Assembly (NCBI RefSeq): GCF_003052605.1 | Contig: NZ_QASO01000098.1 | Span: 21,749-85,748, forward strand | Reading direction: 5' to 3' | Length of the DNA stretch: 64,000 nt | Source: Ectopseudomonas oleovorans | GTDB taxonomy: Bacteria; Pseudomonadota; Gammaproteobacteria; Pseudomonadales; Pseudomonadaceae | The notes under the pieces: model-generated | Told to the model about the DNA's origin: nothing | What the model saw: only the letters and a program-made list of their open reading frames with translations | Databases searched by the model: none | Position numbers and translations under genes: made by a program | In this document: piece after piece, positions 37,091 through 49,296 of the stretch | Numbering within the stretch: position 1 is the stretch's first letter | Layout: every line of letters starts with the position of its first letter

Positions 37091-39385
37091 TCATTGGCGT
37101 GACAACAGTTCGAAACGCGCCTCCTGCACGCTCTGCGAATCCAGCCCCAGCTGAACACGGAAGGCGCCTGGCTCACTGACATGCTGCAGGTTGGCGTTGT
37201 AGAAACGCAGCATGGCTTCGTCGATCTCGAAACTCAGCTCACGCGTTTCGCCTGCCTCAAGCTTGACCCTGCGAAAATCCTTGAGTTCCTTCACCGGACG
37301 GATCACCGACGCGGCCTCATCGTGCAGGTACAGCTGCACCACGGTCGCGCCAGCCCGTGACCCGGTGTTCTTCAGCGTGACGCTGACGCGAATCTTCTCA
37401 TCAGGCGTCATGCGCTCGGCGGACAGCTTCGGCGCCGACAGTTGGAAGTCGCTGTAGCTCAGACCGTAGCCAAACGGATACAACGGGCCGTTGGGCTCCT
37501 CGAAATACTGCGAGGTGTAGTTGCCAGGCGTGCCGGGCGTGTACGGACGGCCCAGGCGCAGATGATTGTAGTAGGTGGGAATCTGCCCGACCGAACGCGG
37601 GAAGGTGATCGGCAGCTTGCCGGAGGGGTTGTGCTCACCGAACAGCACGTCGGCGATGGCGTTGCCGCCCTCGATACCGCTGTACCAGGTCTCCAGTATC
37701 GCATCGGCGTTTTCCTTCTCCCAGCCGAGCGCCAGCGGCCGGCCGTTCATCAGCACCAGCACCAGCGGCTTGCCGGTGGCCTTGAGCGCACGCAGCAGGG
37801 CCTGCTGGCTGTCCGGCAGATCCAGACGCGTGCGACTGGACGACTCATGCGACATGCCACGAGCTTCGCCCACTGCTGCAACGATGACGTCAGCCTGGGA
37901 TGCCACACGCACAGCCTCCTCCAGCATCGCCTGCGGCGTGCGCTTGTCCAGCACGACTTCAGGGCGGTCCCAATTGAGCTGGTTGAGGTAATTGATCACA
38001 TGGGCATCGTCGGTGACGTTGGCACCGACGGCGTAGAGCAGCTTGCCCTGACCTTGCAGCGCCGCCTCCATGCCCTTGCGCAGGGTCACTGCCTGCTGGG
38101 CCACACCGACCGCCGACCAACTGCCGAGCATGTCCACGGGCGAATCGGCGAGCGGGCCGATCAAGGCGACAGTGGCCTTCTTGCTCAGCGGCAGGGTGTC
38201 GTCATGGTTTTCCAGCAGCACCAGGGAGTCGCGTGCCATGGCCCGCGCATCGGCGCGGTGCAGGCGGCTTTCGGCATTGACGTCGGCCGGGTCGTCTTCG
38301 GCGCGGCCGATGCGGCGGAACGGATCGTGGAACAGGCCAAGGTCGTACTTGGTGTTCAGTACATGGGTGACGGCTTCATCCAGCACGCTCTGCGGCACCG
38401 CGCCGCTGCGCACCAAAGCAGGCAGCTCCTGATCGTAGAGCGTGTCGGCCATGCTCATGCCGACACCTGCCGTGACGGCCAGTTTCGCAGCCTCACGGCC
38501 ATCGGCGGCCACACCATGGCGCAGCAGTTCGGTGATCGCACCGTGGTCACTGAGCGCCACGCCCTTGAAGCCCCAGTCGCGACGCAGCAGATCACGCAGC
38601 AGCCAGGAGTTGGCCGAAGCTGGCACGCCATTGATCGCGTTCAGCGCCACCATCACCCCGCCGGCGCCGGCATCGATGGCGGCGCGATAAGGCGGCAGGT
38701 AATCCTGGTACATGCGCATCGGGCTCATGTCGACCACGTTGTAGTCGCGCCCGCCCTCCACCGCGCCGTACAGGGCGAAGTGCTTGACGCTGGCCATGAT
38801 GCGCTGCGGGTCGCTGGGATGCTCCCCCTGGTAACCGCGCACCATGGCTGCGGCGATGCGCGAAACCAGGTAGGGGTCCTCGCCGAAACCTTCGGACGTG
38901 CGGCCCCAACGCGGATCGCGGGAAATGTCGACGGTCGGCGCGAAGGTCATGTCCAGGCCATCGGCGCTGGCCTCGAAGGCCGCGATCCGCGCGCTGTTCT
39001 CGATGGCAGGAATGTCCCAACTCGAGGCCAGCCCCAGCCCAATCGGAAAAGTAGTGCGATGGCCATGGATGATGTCGTAGGCGAAGAACACCGGGATACC
39101 CAGGCGACTGCGCAGCGCCGCCTCCTGCATCGGACGGTTTTCCGGGCGGACCACCGAGTTGAAGGTGGCGCCGATACGCCCTGCGGCCATCTCTTCGCGG
39201 ATGCGCTCACGCGGCATGTCGCCGCCAATGCTGATCAGACGCAGTTGGCCGACCTTTTCCTCTAAGGTCATGCGCCCGACCAGGTCGGCGATGAAGGCCG
39301 ATTTGTCATCGACCGAAGGCGCGGCAGCCAGCAGGTTGGGGAGGATCAAGGCAGAGGCAAGAGCGAAGTGGTGCAGGTATTTCAT
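37091..39385 (-). CDS. bglX: Periplasmic beta-glucosidase, glycoside hydrolase family 3
   Basis: 764 residues from ATG 39385 (an ATG at 39397 would add four). A signal peptide is followed by a GH3 TIM barrel with DPRWGRTSEGFGEDP, KHFALYG and the nucleophile region LSDHGA (D at about residue 280), then the GH3 C-terminal domain and a fibronectin-III-like domain. It releases glucose from beta-glucosides. Its place next to mdoGH hints at turnover of periplasmic glucans, which is inference. Confidence 0.92.
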   Translation of the reverse strand: MKYLHHFALASALILPNLLAAAPSVDDKSAFIADLVGRMTLEEKVGQLRLISIGGDMPRERIREEMAAGRIGATFNSVVRPENRPMQEAALRSRLGIPVFFAYDIIHGHRTTFPIGLGLASSWDIPAIENSARIAAFEASADGLDMTFAPTVDISRDPRWGRTSEGFGEDPYLVSRIAAAMVRGYQGEHPSDPQRIMASVKHFALYGAVEGGRDYNVVDMSPMRMYQDYLPPYRAAIDAGAGGVMVALNAINGVPASANSWLLRDLLRRDWGFKGVALSDHGAITELLRHGVAADGREAAKLAVTAGVGMSMADTLYDQELPALVRSGAVPQSVLDEAVTHVLNTKYDLGLFHDPFRRIGRAEDDPADVNAESRLHRADARAMARDSLVLLENHDDTLPLSKKATVALIGPLADSPVDMLGSWSAVGVAQQAVTLRKGMEAALQGQGKLLYAVGANVTDDAHVINYLNQLNWDRPEVVLDKRTPQAMLEEAVRVASQADVIVAAVGEARGMSHESSSRTRLDLPDSQQALLRALKATGKPLVLVLMNGRPLALGWEKENADAILETWYSGIEGGNAIADVLFGEHNPSGKLPITFPRSVGQIPTYYNHLRLGRPYTPGTPGNYTSQYFEEPNGPLYPFGYGLSYSDFQLSAPKLSAERMTPDEKIRVSVTLKNTGSRAGATVVQLYLHDEAASVIRPVKELKDFRRVKLEAGETRELSFEIDEAMLRFYNANLQHVSEPGAFRVQLGLDSQSVQEARFELLSRQ

Positions 39386-39602
39386 CGAGAGCGGCATCCG
39401 GGATGCGAATCATTGTTTGAATGGCCGCCACGATACTCCGAGTCCTCGCACCGCGCCGCGGGTTGGTGCAAAAAAAACTTAAGCACCATTGAAAGGCGTT
39501 CCAGAAATTACGACCCCAGACTTTCACAAACTTGCGCATTTTTTCTTCGTCTCTGGCTTTGCCTGTCGGCAGGCGTAGCATGACCGCATTCGGGAGATGG
39601 TG

Positions 39603-40477
39603 ATGGCGCAATTCGAACATCTGCAGGTATTCCAGAGCATGAGCCGCTCGCCCAACGCGCGGCTGCACGCCATGGCCGAACTGGGCAACGGCATGGCCGT
39701 GACACGCTGGAGTAACGCCCATGATCCGCTTGACTACCTTGCCCCCAGCCACACCACACGCCGTCGTGCTACCTCAGTGGCGGCACTGGCACCTTTCGCC
39801 GTGAGCAACCCGGCAACAAGGGCGCTCCGGATAAACTGTGCATCCTGCCGGCCGAACACCAGTCGGCCTGGATCATCAATGGCGAGATTCAGCTTGCCCA
39901 CCTCTATATAGAGCAGGAGCAGTTCGCCCTTGGCGCGGTCGCCCTGCTCGATCGCGAACCGCGCAGCCTGCAACTGGAAGAAGCGACCTTTCTCGAGGAC
40001 GTCGAACAGTCCGCGCGTTTCCGCCAGCTGTGCACCCTCGACTGGCAGGAGCCGGGCGAACGCCTGCTGGCCAGCAGCCTGGCTCACCAGTTGCTCGACC
40101 ATGCGCTACTCAACCAGGTTGGCCTGCGCCAGGGCCTGCGCCTCAAGGGTGGCCTGGCACCGCTGCAACGCAGGCGTGTGCGCGAGTTCATCGAACAGCA
40201 TCTGGAGACGCCGCTGCTGCTGAGCCAGCTGGCCGCGCTTTGTGCCCTGTCGGAATACCACTTCGCGCGCATGTTCCAGAGCAGCTTCGGCCTGCCGCCT
40301 CATCGCTACGTGTTGGCCCGGCGCCTGGCACGTGCCTGCCAGATGCTACGTCAGCCAGCCCCCGCTCTGAGCGAGGTGGCACTGGCCTGCGGCTTCGCCA
40401 GCGCCAGCCATTTCAGCAATCGTTTTCGCCAGGCACTGGGCGCCACACCGGGGCAGTATCGCGCTGCATTCCTGTAG
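39603..40477 (+). pseudogene. AraC-family transcriptional regulator, frameshifted
   Basis: From ATG 39603 the frame reads an AraC sensor N-terminus (FEHLQVFQSMSRSPNARL ... DPLDYLAPSH). At about 39745-39760 it breaks, and typical sequence resumes one frame over (CYLSGGTGTFRREQPGNK ... DKLCILPAEHQSAW) and continues into an intact HTH_18 domain (LSQLAALCALSEYHFARMF; VALACGFASASHFSNRF) ending at 40477. A single lost C in the CAC-rich tract explains it. Unbroken length would be about 290 residues, normal for the family. Confidence 0.82.
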
Positions 40478-40623
40478 GACGAAAACAACCCGCCGCCCCA
40501 CCCTACCGTCGGTAATCTCGGTACCACGCCTGCTAATCGTCACGCGGCTATGCGAAAATCTGTGGCTTTGCATTGCCACGGCCCAGTCATGCGCCCATTC
40601 CTTTTCGCCACGGGGCTTCGTTG

Positions 40624-43254
<2,631 letters not shown>

Positions 43255-43302
43255 CACCTGGCCTCACAGGCTGGAGCGCCCATCATCGCTCCACCCGACG
43301 TT

Positions 43303-43797
43303 TCAGTCAGACGTATCGTCGCGCTCGGCCTCGGCATCCTCACGGTTGCGCGCCTTGCTGCGGGGGTGCGGGCCGGCCACGGCCGGAAAGCGCGACGAGG
43401 CGTAGCGCACCACCAGAATCGCCAGGGCCAGCAGCAGGATCGCCCCCGACACCATCACCACGCCCCAGGTCGGCTTGTGGGTGTGGGAGATGTCGGAAAT
43501 CAGCAAGCGAGTCAGCGCGGTGATCGCCACGTAGATCATGAAGCGGATCGGCATGTGGTTGGTCTTGAAATAGATCCCCACCATCGCCGCCAATTCCAGG
43601 TAGATGAACAGCAGCAGAATGTCATCGACCGTGATGTGGCCCTTCTCCAGCATGCCAATGAAAGCCATCACCCCCGCCCAGGCCGTGATCGCCCCGATGG
43701 CGAACAGCGCCAGGTAATGGAAGGCCTCCATCAACAGATTGCCCAGCGACTCCGCCAGACCGTGCATGTTTTCGCGCAAGCGCTCAGCCCAATTCAT
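43303..43797 (-). CDS. PsiE-like phosphate-starvation-inducible membrane protein
   Basis: 164 residues. Four membrane helices with GHITVDDILLLFIYLELAAM in the middle, characteristic of PsiE, and a charged C-terminal tail. The family is named for phosphate-starvation induction in E. coli; its function is unknown. It is convergent with the SNF2 gene. No Pho box was located. Confidence 0.85.
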   Translation of the reverse strand: MNWAERLRENMHGLAESLGNLLMEAFHYLALFAIGAITAWAGVMAFIGMLEKGHITVDDILLLFIYLELAAMVGIYFKTNHMPIRFMIYVAITALTRLLISDISHTHKPTWGVVMVSGAILLLALAILVVRYASSRFPAVAGPHPRSKARNREDAEAERDDTSD

Positions 43798-44023
43798 CCT
43801 TCAACTCCCCACGAGACCTGGCAAACCACCCCGAATCCCCACCTCGGGTATTCGCAAGAAACAATCATGCAGGAAAAAGACCAGCCCGAGGATGCCGCTG
43901 CGATGTGACGATTTGGCACGCTCCAGCCAACCGCGACGAGGCTGAAACTGACATCACAAGCTCGCCAAAATACCCCGACGCGTCGCACACTACGGCATCG
44001 CCACTCTCAATGAAGGATCACCC

Positions 44024-44998
44024 ATGCGTCTTTTCTCGCTGAGCACCGCATTGTCGTCCGCCATGATCGCCCTGGTCAGCCTGCCGCTGCAGGCGGCCGC
44101 ACCGGCACAACAGAAGACCCAGGCACCGGGCTACTACCGCATGGCACTCGGTGACTTCGAAGTCACCGCTCTGTATGACGGCTACGTCGACCTGCCTGCC
44201 AGCCTGCTCAAGGGCATCGATGACAAGGACCTGCAATCGCTGCTGGCACGCATGTTCGTGGCGTCGGAGAAAGGCGTGCAGACTGCGGTCAACGCCTACC
44301 TGATCAACACTGGCGACAACCTGGTGCTGATCGATACCGGCGCCGCCCAGTGCTTCGGCCCGACTCTCGGCGTGGTGCAGACCAACCTCAAGGCATCCGG
44401 CTACCAGCCGGAGCAGGTTGATACCGTGCTGCTCACCCACCTGCACCCAGACCATGCCTGCGGCCTGGTCAACGCCGACGGCAGCCCGGCCTACCCCAAC
44501 GCGACCGTGGAGGTGCCGCAGGCGGAGGCTGAATTCTGGCTCGACGAGGCGACCATGGCCAAGGCCCCCGAAGGCATGCAAGGCATGTTCAAGATGGCGC
44601 AACAGGCAGTCGCACCCTATGCCAAGATGAACAAGCTCAAGCCCTACAAGACAGAAGGCGAATTGTTGCCTGGCGTCAGCCTGGTAGCGAGCCCGGGACA
44701 CACGCCCGGACATACCTCTTACCTGTTCAAATCGGGTGGACAGAGCCTGCTGGTATGGGGCGACATTCTGCATAACCACGCCGTGCAGTTCGCCAAGCCT
44801 GAAGTGGTCATCGAGTTCGATGTCGACAGCGCCAAGGCCAGGCAATCCCGCCAACGCATCCTGGCCGAAGCGGCCACAGACAAGCTGTGGGTCGCTGGTG
44901 CGCACCTGCCCTTCCCCGGCCTGGGCCACGTACGCAAGGAAGCCCAAGGCTACGCCTGGGTACCCGTCGAGTTCAGCCCGATCCGTAGCGACCGCTGA
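44024..44998 (+). CDS. Secreted metallo-beta-lactamase-fold hydrolase
   Basis: 324 residues. A signal peptide (about 1-25) precedes an MBL fold with the zinc motif THLHPDHACG (H139, H141, D143, H144), VIDTG-type LIDTGAAQ before it, and SPGHTPGH after it. Relatives include lactonase-like and glyoxalase-II-like enzymes. The substrate cannot be assigned. Transcribed alone. Confidence 0.85.
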   Translation: MRLFSLSTALSSAMIALVSLPLQAAAPAQQKTQAPGYYRMALGDFEVTALYDGYVDLPASLLKGIDDKDLQSLLARMFVASEKGVQTAVNAYLINTGDNLVLIDTGAAQCFGPTLGVVQTNLKASGYQPEQVDTVLLTHLHPDHACGLVNADGSPAYPNATVEVPQAEAEFWLDEATMAKAPEGMQGMFKMAQQAVAPYAKMNKLKPYKTEGELLPGVSLVASPGHTPGHTSYLFKSGGQSLLVWGDILHNHAVQFAKPEVVIEFDVDSAKARQSRQRILAEAATDKLWVAGAHLPFPGLGHVRKEAQGYAWVPVEFSPIRSDR

Positions 44999-45052
44999 AT
45001 TCTCGACACTCGCTGCTGGCAAAACGGTAGCGAGTTCTTTATGCTTGGATCA

Positions 45053-45068
45053 CTGTATAAATAAACAG
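45053..45068 (+). promoter_or_regulatory. LexA box (SOS operator)
   Basis: CTGTATAAATAAACAG fits the CTG-N10-CAG consensus with an AT-rich core. It lies 38 bases upstream of yebG. Confidence 0.88.
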
Positions 45069-45106
45069 TTACCAACAGACACGCATGAAGGCAGATGAGG
45101 TGATGA

Positions 45107-45370
45107 ATGGCCGTCGAAGTGGTGTATCGCAGCAGTCGCGATCCGGAGCGCTTGTTCATGGATAAGGCCGAAGCCGACCGTTACGACAAGATGCTGGAAC
45201 TGGCCGAGCGCCTGAGCGAGGTTCTGCACAAGGCGGTTCCATCCCTGAGCGAGGAACAGGGCGAGGAGCTGGGTATCTTCATGGCCAAGAATCGCGACGT
45301 CTTTGCCAAGGCGTTCAAGAGCCAGCCGGACGCACTCGAGGAACTCGAGATCGAGACCGCCAGCGAGTGA
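45107..45370 (+). CDS. yebG: YebG-family DNA-damage-inducible protein
   Basis: 87 residues. It aligns to E. coli YebG at the start (MAVEVVYRSSRDPERLF) and through the EADRYDKMLELAERL helix. YebG is a small SOS-induced protein without settled function. The LexA box upstream independently supports the identification and regulation. Confidence 0.9.
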   Translation: MAVEVVYRSSRDPERLFMDKAEADRYDKMLELAERLSEVLHKAVPSLSEEQGEELGIFMAKNRDVFAKAFKSQPDALEELEIETASE

Positions 45371-45427
45371 CCGTGTAGCGCGACCCCTCTTTCGTACGAG
45401 GGGTCTGCTCGGTAAAACCGCCCAGCA

Positions 45428-45670
45428 TCATGCTCTGCTGCCTGGGTATTGCCCCGCGACCTGCTCCAGCCATGCCGGCAAATCTCGTCGCTTGACGCCC
45501 TCACCTCGCGCACGGGCCAGCTGTTCGAGCATGTACTGACGTTTGCGCTCATCGCCCTCGGCAAAAGAAAGTGCCAGGTCGCGATCACTCCACTGGCGAA
45601 TGCGACGGAACAACCACCAGTGAAAGTAAAGGCCGGCAGCGGTGGTGACGACGATAATGAAGTAGTCCAT
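45428..45670 (-). CDS. Small membrane-anchored hypothetical protein
   Basis: 80 residues. An N-terminal helix (YFIIVVTTAAGLYFHWWLF) is followed by a charged cytoplasmic part (DLALSFAEGDERKRQYML...). A strong AGGAGG site precedes ATG 45670. It is convergent with yebG. Family unknown. Confidence 0.7.
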   Translation of the reverse strand: MDYFIIVVTTAAGLYFHWWLFRRIRQWSDRDLALSFAEGDERKRQYMLEQLARARGEGVKRRDLPAWLEQVAGQYPGSRA

Positions 45671-45823
45671 GGTGAATCCTCCTTGCACCACGCTAATTTA
45701 GCCTGTGAGCATCGCCAAGTGCGGCGTTGCCGCAGGTCGCTGCACCGTGCACCCATCAGTTCGACCAGGCGCCGCCTAACGATTATCTTCGCGTCCCCAC
45801 AGTTTGAACGGGCTCGGCAACCG

Positions 45824-46846
45824 CTAGGTGCGATAAAGCAGCCCCTCTGCCAGGTAGTCAGCGACTCGCGCCGGGGATCGCTTTTCAGCCTGCGCATGGG
45901 CGTAGATTTCAGTCAGGCGCCGGCTGATCTGCGCCAGGTGCGCGGTGATCGCCGCTAGTTCCTCGCCGCGATGGCGCAGCGCCACGTAGATCAGCCCTCC
46001 GGCATTGAGCACGTAATCCGGCGCGTAGAGAATCCCGCGAGCTTCCAGCTGATCGGCCACCTCAGGGCTTGCCAGCTGATTGTTGGCCGCTCCTGCCACC
46101 GCAGCGCAGCGCAGGTGGGCGACCGTCTGCGCATTCAGCACGCCACCCAAGCCGCAAGGCGCGAGGATGTCGCATGGTGTGCTGAGCAGTGCATCGCAGG
46201 CAACCGGATGCGCTCCCAGTTGCTCGACAGCCAGTTGCACACGCCCGGCATCAAGATCGCTGACCAGCAGTTCGGCCCCGGCAGCATGCAGCGCTTCGGC
46301 CAGGGCGAAGCCGACATTGCCCAGCCCCTGTATGGCCACCCGCAAACCTTCCAGGTCGTCACTGCCCAGACGTGCCTGAGCCGTGGTGCGAATCCCGGCA
46401 AAAACACCCAGCGCCGTGTGCGGCGACGGGTCACCTTCCCGGGTCGTGCTGGTGACATGATTGGTGTACTGGGCGATGCAGTCCATGTCGGCACTGGAGG
46501 TGCCGCTGTCGATGGCGGTAATGTAGCGTCCATTGAGGGTTTCGATAAAGCGTCCGAAAGCTTCGAACAAAGCGGCACGGCTGGGTACATGCGCAGGCCG
46601 GATGATCACCGCCTTGCCGCCACCGTGATCGATACCGGCCAGCGCTGCCTTGTAACTCATACCCTTAGCCAGACGGATGGCATCGGCAATGGCGCTCTGC
46701 TCATCGGCATAGGGCAGGTAACGACAGCCGCCGAGTGCTGGCCCGAAGCGGGTGTTGTGAATGGCGATAACGGCCTTGAGACCGCTGGCCGGATCCTCGG
46801 CCAGGTGCAGGGCCTCGAGGCGGGCGGCTTCCATCATGCTGAACAT
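45824..46846 (-). CDS. Leucine/valine/phenylalanine dehydrogenase-family protein
   Basis: 340 residues. It deaminates branched-chain or aromatic amino acids to 2-oxo acids with NAD+. The Glu/Leu/Phe/Val dehydrogenase pattern is clear: GGCRYLPY, catalytic lysines K66 (MSYKAALAG) and K78 (GGGKAV), and Rossmann loop GLGNVGFALAEAL. Exact amino-acid preference is uncertain, with leucine dehydrogenase the likeliest. Monocistronic, with its own promoter region towards the SirB1 gene. Confidence 0.88.
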   Translation of the reverse strand: MFSMMEAARLEALHLAEDPASGLKAVIAIHNTRFGPALGGCRYLPYADEQSAIADAIRLAKGMSYKAALAGIDHGGGKAVIIRPAHVPSRAALFEAFGRFIETLNGRYITAIDSGTSSADMDCIAQYTNHVTSTTREGDPSPHTALGVFAGIRTTAQARLGSDDLEGLRVAIQGLGNVGFALAEALHAAGAELLVSDLDAGRVQLAVEQLGAHPVACDALLSTPCDILAPCGLGGVLNAQTVAHLRCAAVAGAANNQLASPEVADQLEARGILYAPDYVLNAGGLIYVALRHRGEELAAITAHLAQISRRLTEIYAHAQAEKRSPARVADYLAEGLLYRT

Positions 46847-46946
46847 GGGCGAGCTCCCGATCGGACTTCAGGCCTCAGTATAGGAGAGCCACACTGGACG
46901 ACGACCTTGTCAGGGACTACAAAAGCACAATCCAGTGGAGAATGCG

Positions 46947-47750
46947 ATGAACCCACGCCAAGCCTGCCTGCAGTGCCTGCAACGTGATCCACCCGCCCTG
47001 TTCGAGGCGGCGCTGTGGATCGCTGCCGAACACGATGATCAGCTTCAGCCCGCGCAGATACTGAGCGACCTGCACGGTTTGTTGCTGCAGGTCAGCGCTG
47101 GACTACCCGCCCTGCCCGCTCGCGAACTGGCACAACCGCTGCTGCGCCGACTGGCCGAACTCGACTATCAGGAAGACGACGAAGGCGTGACACGACCGCG
47201 CCATGCCCTGCTGCATGAAGTGCTGCGCCGCCGACGTGGCCAGCCGCTGGCGCTGGCGCTGATCGCCCTGGAGTTGGCGCGACGCCTGGAGATTCCTTTG
47301 CAGGGGGTGAACTTCCCCGGCCATTTCATGCTGCGCGTCCCCGGCGCCGACCACCTGCTCGACCCCTGCGGCGGGCGCCGTCTGTATACGCGCGATTGCC
47401 GTGATCAGCTCTATCGCCAGCTGGGCCCGGGCGCCGAACTCAGTGCCGAACATCTGCAAACGGCCGACGCCCAGGCCATGCTGCGGCGCCTGTCACGTAA
47501 TCTGCGCATGCTGCACATGCAGCACGATGCCCCGGATGCGGCACTCAAGGACGCCGAGCGCGTCCTGCTGCTTGGCCCAGCGACGCTGGCCGACCATCTG
47601 GCCCGCGCCGACGTATATCGGCAACTCGACTGCCCGCAAGGCGAGCGCTACGACCTGGAGCACGCACTGTTATTCTGCGACGAAGACGGCTTGCGCCTGA
47701 AACTGAGTGAGCGCCTGCGCAAGCTGGCACGCACGCCGGCGGTGCATTGA
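46947..47750 (+). CDS. SirB1-family transglutaminase-like protein
   Basis: 267 residues. The SirB1 core (LPALPARELAQPLLRRL; HEVLRRRRGQPLALALIALELARRL; GVNFPGHFMLRV) is followed by a TPR-like C-terminus. The family lacks a firmly known activity. ATG 46947 has GGAG 8 bases upstream; an upstream GTG at 46935 is possible. Confidence 0.82.
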   Translation: MNPRQACLQCLQRDPPALFEAALWIAAEHDDQLQPAQILSDLHGLLLQVSAGLPALPARELAQPLLRRLAELDYQEDDEGVTRPRHALLHEVLRRRRGQPLALALIALELARRLEIPLQGVNFPGHFMLRVPGADHLLDPCGGRRLYTRDCRDQLYRQLGPGAELSAEHLQTADAQAMLRRLSRNLRMLHMQHDAPDAALKDAERVLLLGPATLADHLARADVYRQLDCPQGERYDLEHALLFCDEDGLRLKLSERLRKLARTPAVH

Positions 47751-47763
47751 ATCGCAGGGAAGG

Positions 47764-48120
47764 TCAGGCCGAAGCCGGCAGGCCGTGAAAACTAAAGTAG
47801 TAACGCAGGGCGTCGATCATCTCGACGTAATCGGCAGGCGGCGCCACCAGCGCGAAGCCGGAATCGTAGACACCGGGCGTGAGGTCTTCACGGCACCACT
47901 GGCAGTTGGCAGAAAAATCGATGAAGTGCATGCCTGGCTGGCCCGGAATTTTCAGACGCATGTCGAAACGCGCCCCCACCAGCATCGGCAACTGACTGAT
48001 GAGCATCAGACCGTCGAGCGAGACATTGCCGATGGAACCCATCGGTTTGTCGGTGATGCGATTGAACACCTTGAGGTAGTAGGGCAACTGGTGGCGTTCG
48101 ATTCGGCGCTGGCTACGCAT
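47764..48120 (-). CDS. PilZ-domain protein (probable c-di-GMP binder)
   Basis: 118 residues, a stand-alone PilZ fold. RRIERHQLPYY supplies the RxxxR motif and NVSLDGLM the D/NxSxxG motif, both cyclic-di-GMP contacts. A single-domain effector, convergent with the SirB1-like gene. Downstream partner unknown. Confidence 0.85.
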   Translation of the reverse strand: MRSQRRIERHQLPYYLKVFNRITDKPMGSIGNVSLDGLMLISQLPMLVGARFDMRLKIPGQPGMHFIDFSANCQWCREDLTPGVYDSGFALVAPPADYVEMIDALRYYFSFHGLPASA

Positions 48121-48179
48121 GATGGCATATCGCTACAAAAGGATTCGAGTATGGCCCCACTCCGGCCACTAAACCACCC

Positions 48180-48602
48180 TCAAGCACAGCGTTGGGCTAT
48201 CCGCTCACGCAGTTGGCGACGAGCGGCGTCGGTTTCCTCATCACTGTAGTAGATACGCTCGCCGTTGGCGCCCGTACGGTAATAACTGTACCCCTCGGGT
48301 ATCTGTGCCAGGCGCCGACGCAGATCACGGCATTCGCTGGCGCGCTCTTCACGTTGAGCAGACGCGGCGGCTGCCGCCTGCTGCGCCTCCTCACGACGGG
48401 CTTCATGGAAACGCTGGCTGCGCGCCTCACGCTCGAGCGTATGCGCATCGCGCTCGACCACCTGAGGCCTGACCTGTACGGTCTCAGCACCGGCCACGGG
48501 GCGCTGGCCGAAATGCACACGGCCTTGTTCATCCGTCCAGCGATAGATTTCCGCTGCGGCCAGAGTCGGCAGCAGCGCCACGATCAGCAACCAGTAGCGC
48601 AT
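48180..48602 (-). CDS. DUF4124-domain secreted/periplasmic protein
   Basis: 140 residues. A signal peptide precedes the DUF4124 motif IYRWTDEQGRVHFGQRP, then an alanine/glutamate-rich coiled coil (about 60-105) and a C-terminal RRQLRERIAQRC. ATG 48602 is chosen because GGAGG lies 6 bases upstream. Function unknown. Confidence 0.82.
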   Translation of the reverse strand: MRYWLLIVALLPTLAAAEIYRWTDEQGRVHFGQRPVAGAETVQVRPQVVERDAHTLEREARSQRFHEARREEAQQAAAAASAQREERASECRDLRRRLAQIPEGYSYYRTGANGERIYYSDEETDAARRQLRERIAQRCA

Positions 48603-48675
48603 GTTCATCCTCCGTGAGAGACACACGCCAGCTTATACCCCGCCGCACTGGCGAGAAATATCCGCGACAAAAGGT

Positions 48676-49050
48676 TCAGAGCGCGGCCGGGCTGGCTTTG
48701 GCCGCAGGCGCCGGGCGGTGATGCCCCAACTGCTCCAGCGTCTGCAGACGCGCGCGGGCGCGGTAGGCGTACTCGCTGGCCGGATAGCGTGTGATGATGA
48801 ACTGGTAGGTCTGCGCGGCATCGACGAACAGGCTCTCACGCTCCAGGCATTGACCGCGTAGCAGGGAAATCTCCGGCTGCAAGTAATTGCGTGAGCGGCT
48901 CTTGCGCTCGGCCTGCGACAGCTCCAGCGCGACACGGGCGCAATCGCCTTCGTTGTAGGCGCGATAGGCGTTGTTCAGATGATGGTCGAGCGAGACACGG
49001 GTGCAACCCGCTGCAACCAGGGCCACGGCCAGAATGATCAGGGTACGCAT
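48676..49050 (-). CDS. Small TPR-like lipoprotein
   Basis: 124 residues. A lipoprotein signal with lipobox LVAAGC is followed by helical repeats (NNAYRAYNEGDCARVALEL; FVDAAQTYQFIITRYPASEYAYRA, described in parts). ATG 49050 has GGAGG upstream. Probably outer-membrane anchored; role unknown. Confidence 0.8.
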   Translation of the reverse strand: MRTLIILAVALVAAGCTRVSLDHHLNNAYRAYNEGDCARVALELSQAERKSRSRNYLQPEISLLRGQCLERESLFVDAAQTYQFIITRYPASEYAYRARARLQTLEQLGHHRPAPAAKASPAAL

Positions 49051-49223
49051 GGGCAATTCCTCCAATGAGCAATGTATCGACAGCCCAGGCAGAAACTGAA
49101 CAGCGGCAAGCCAACGACGGATTTTCTGGCTGCGCCTTGGCATGACGCCACTGCCTCTCAGTTTATCAACGCCAGCGCCACGACCTCCCGTCCTCTCGAA
49201 CCGGCGCTAAATCCCCGTCTGCG

Positions 49224-49237
49224 CTGACCTATATCAA
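49224..49237 (+). promoter_or_regulatory. Candidate Anr/Dnr (FNR-type) box
   Basis: CTGACCTATATCAA against the consensus TTGAT-N4-ATCAA: 8 of 10 defined positions, with one half perfect. With a TAATAC -10 box at 49262-49267 the start would be near 49273, placing the box centre near -42, the class II FNR position. Confidence 0.55.
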
Positions 49238-49296
49238 TGCTGCTCAGCGCAACAGGGTCTGTAATACAAATACATACTCCAGGCGAGGACGCTGAC

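Noticed and set aside
43867..43908. 13-codon mini-frame between psiE-like and MBL genes
   Set aside because: Too short, no ribosome site and no conservation evidence.
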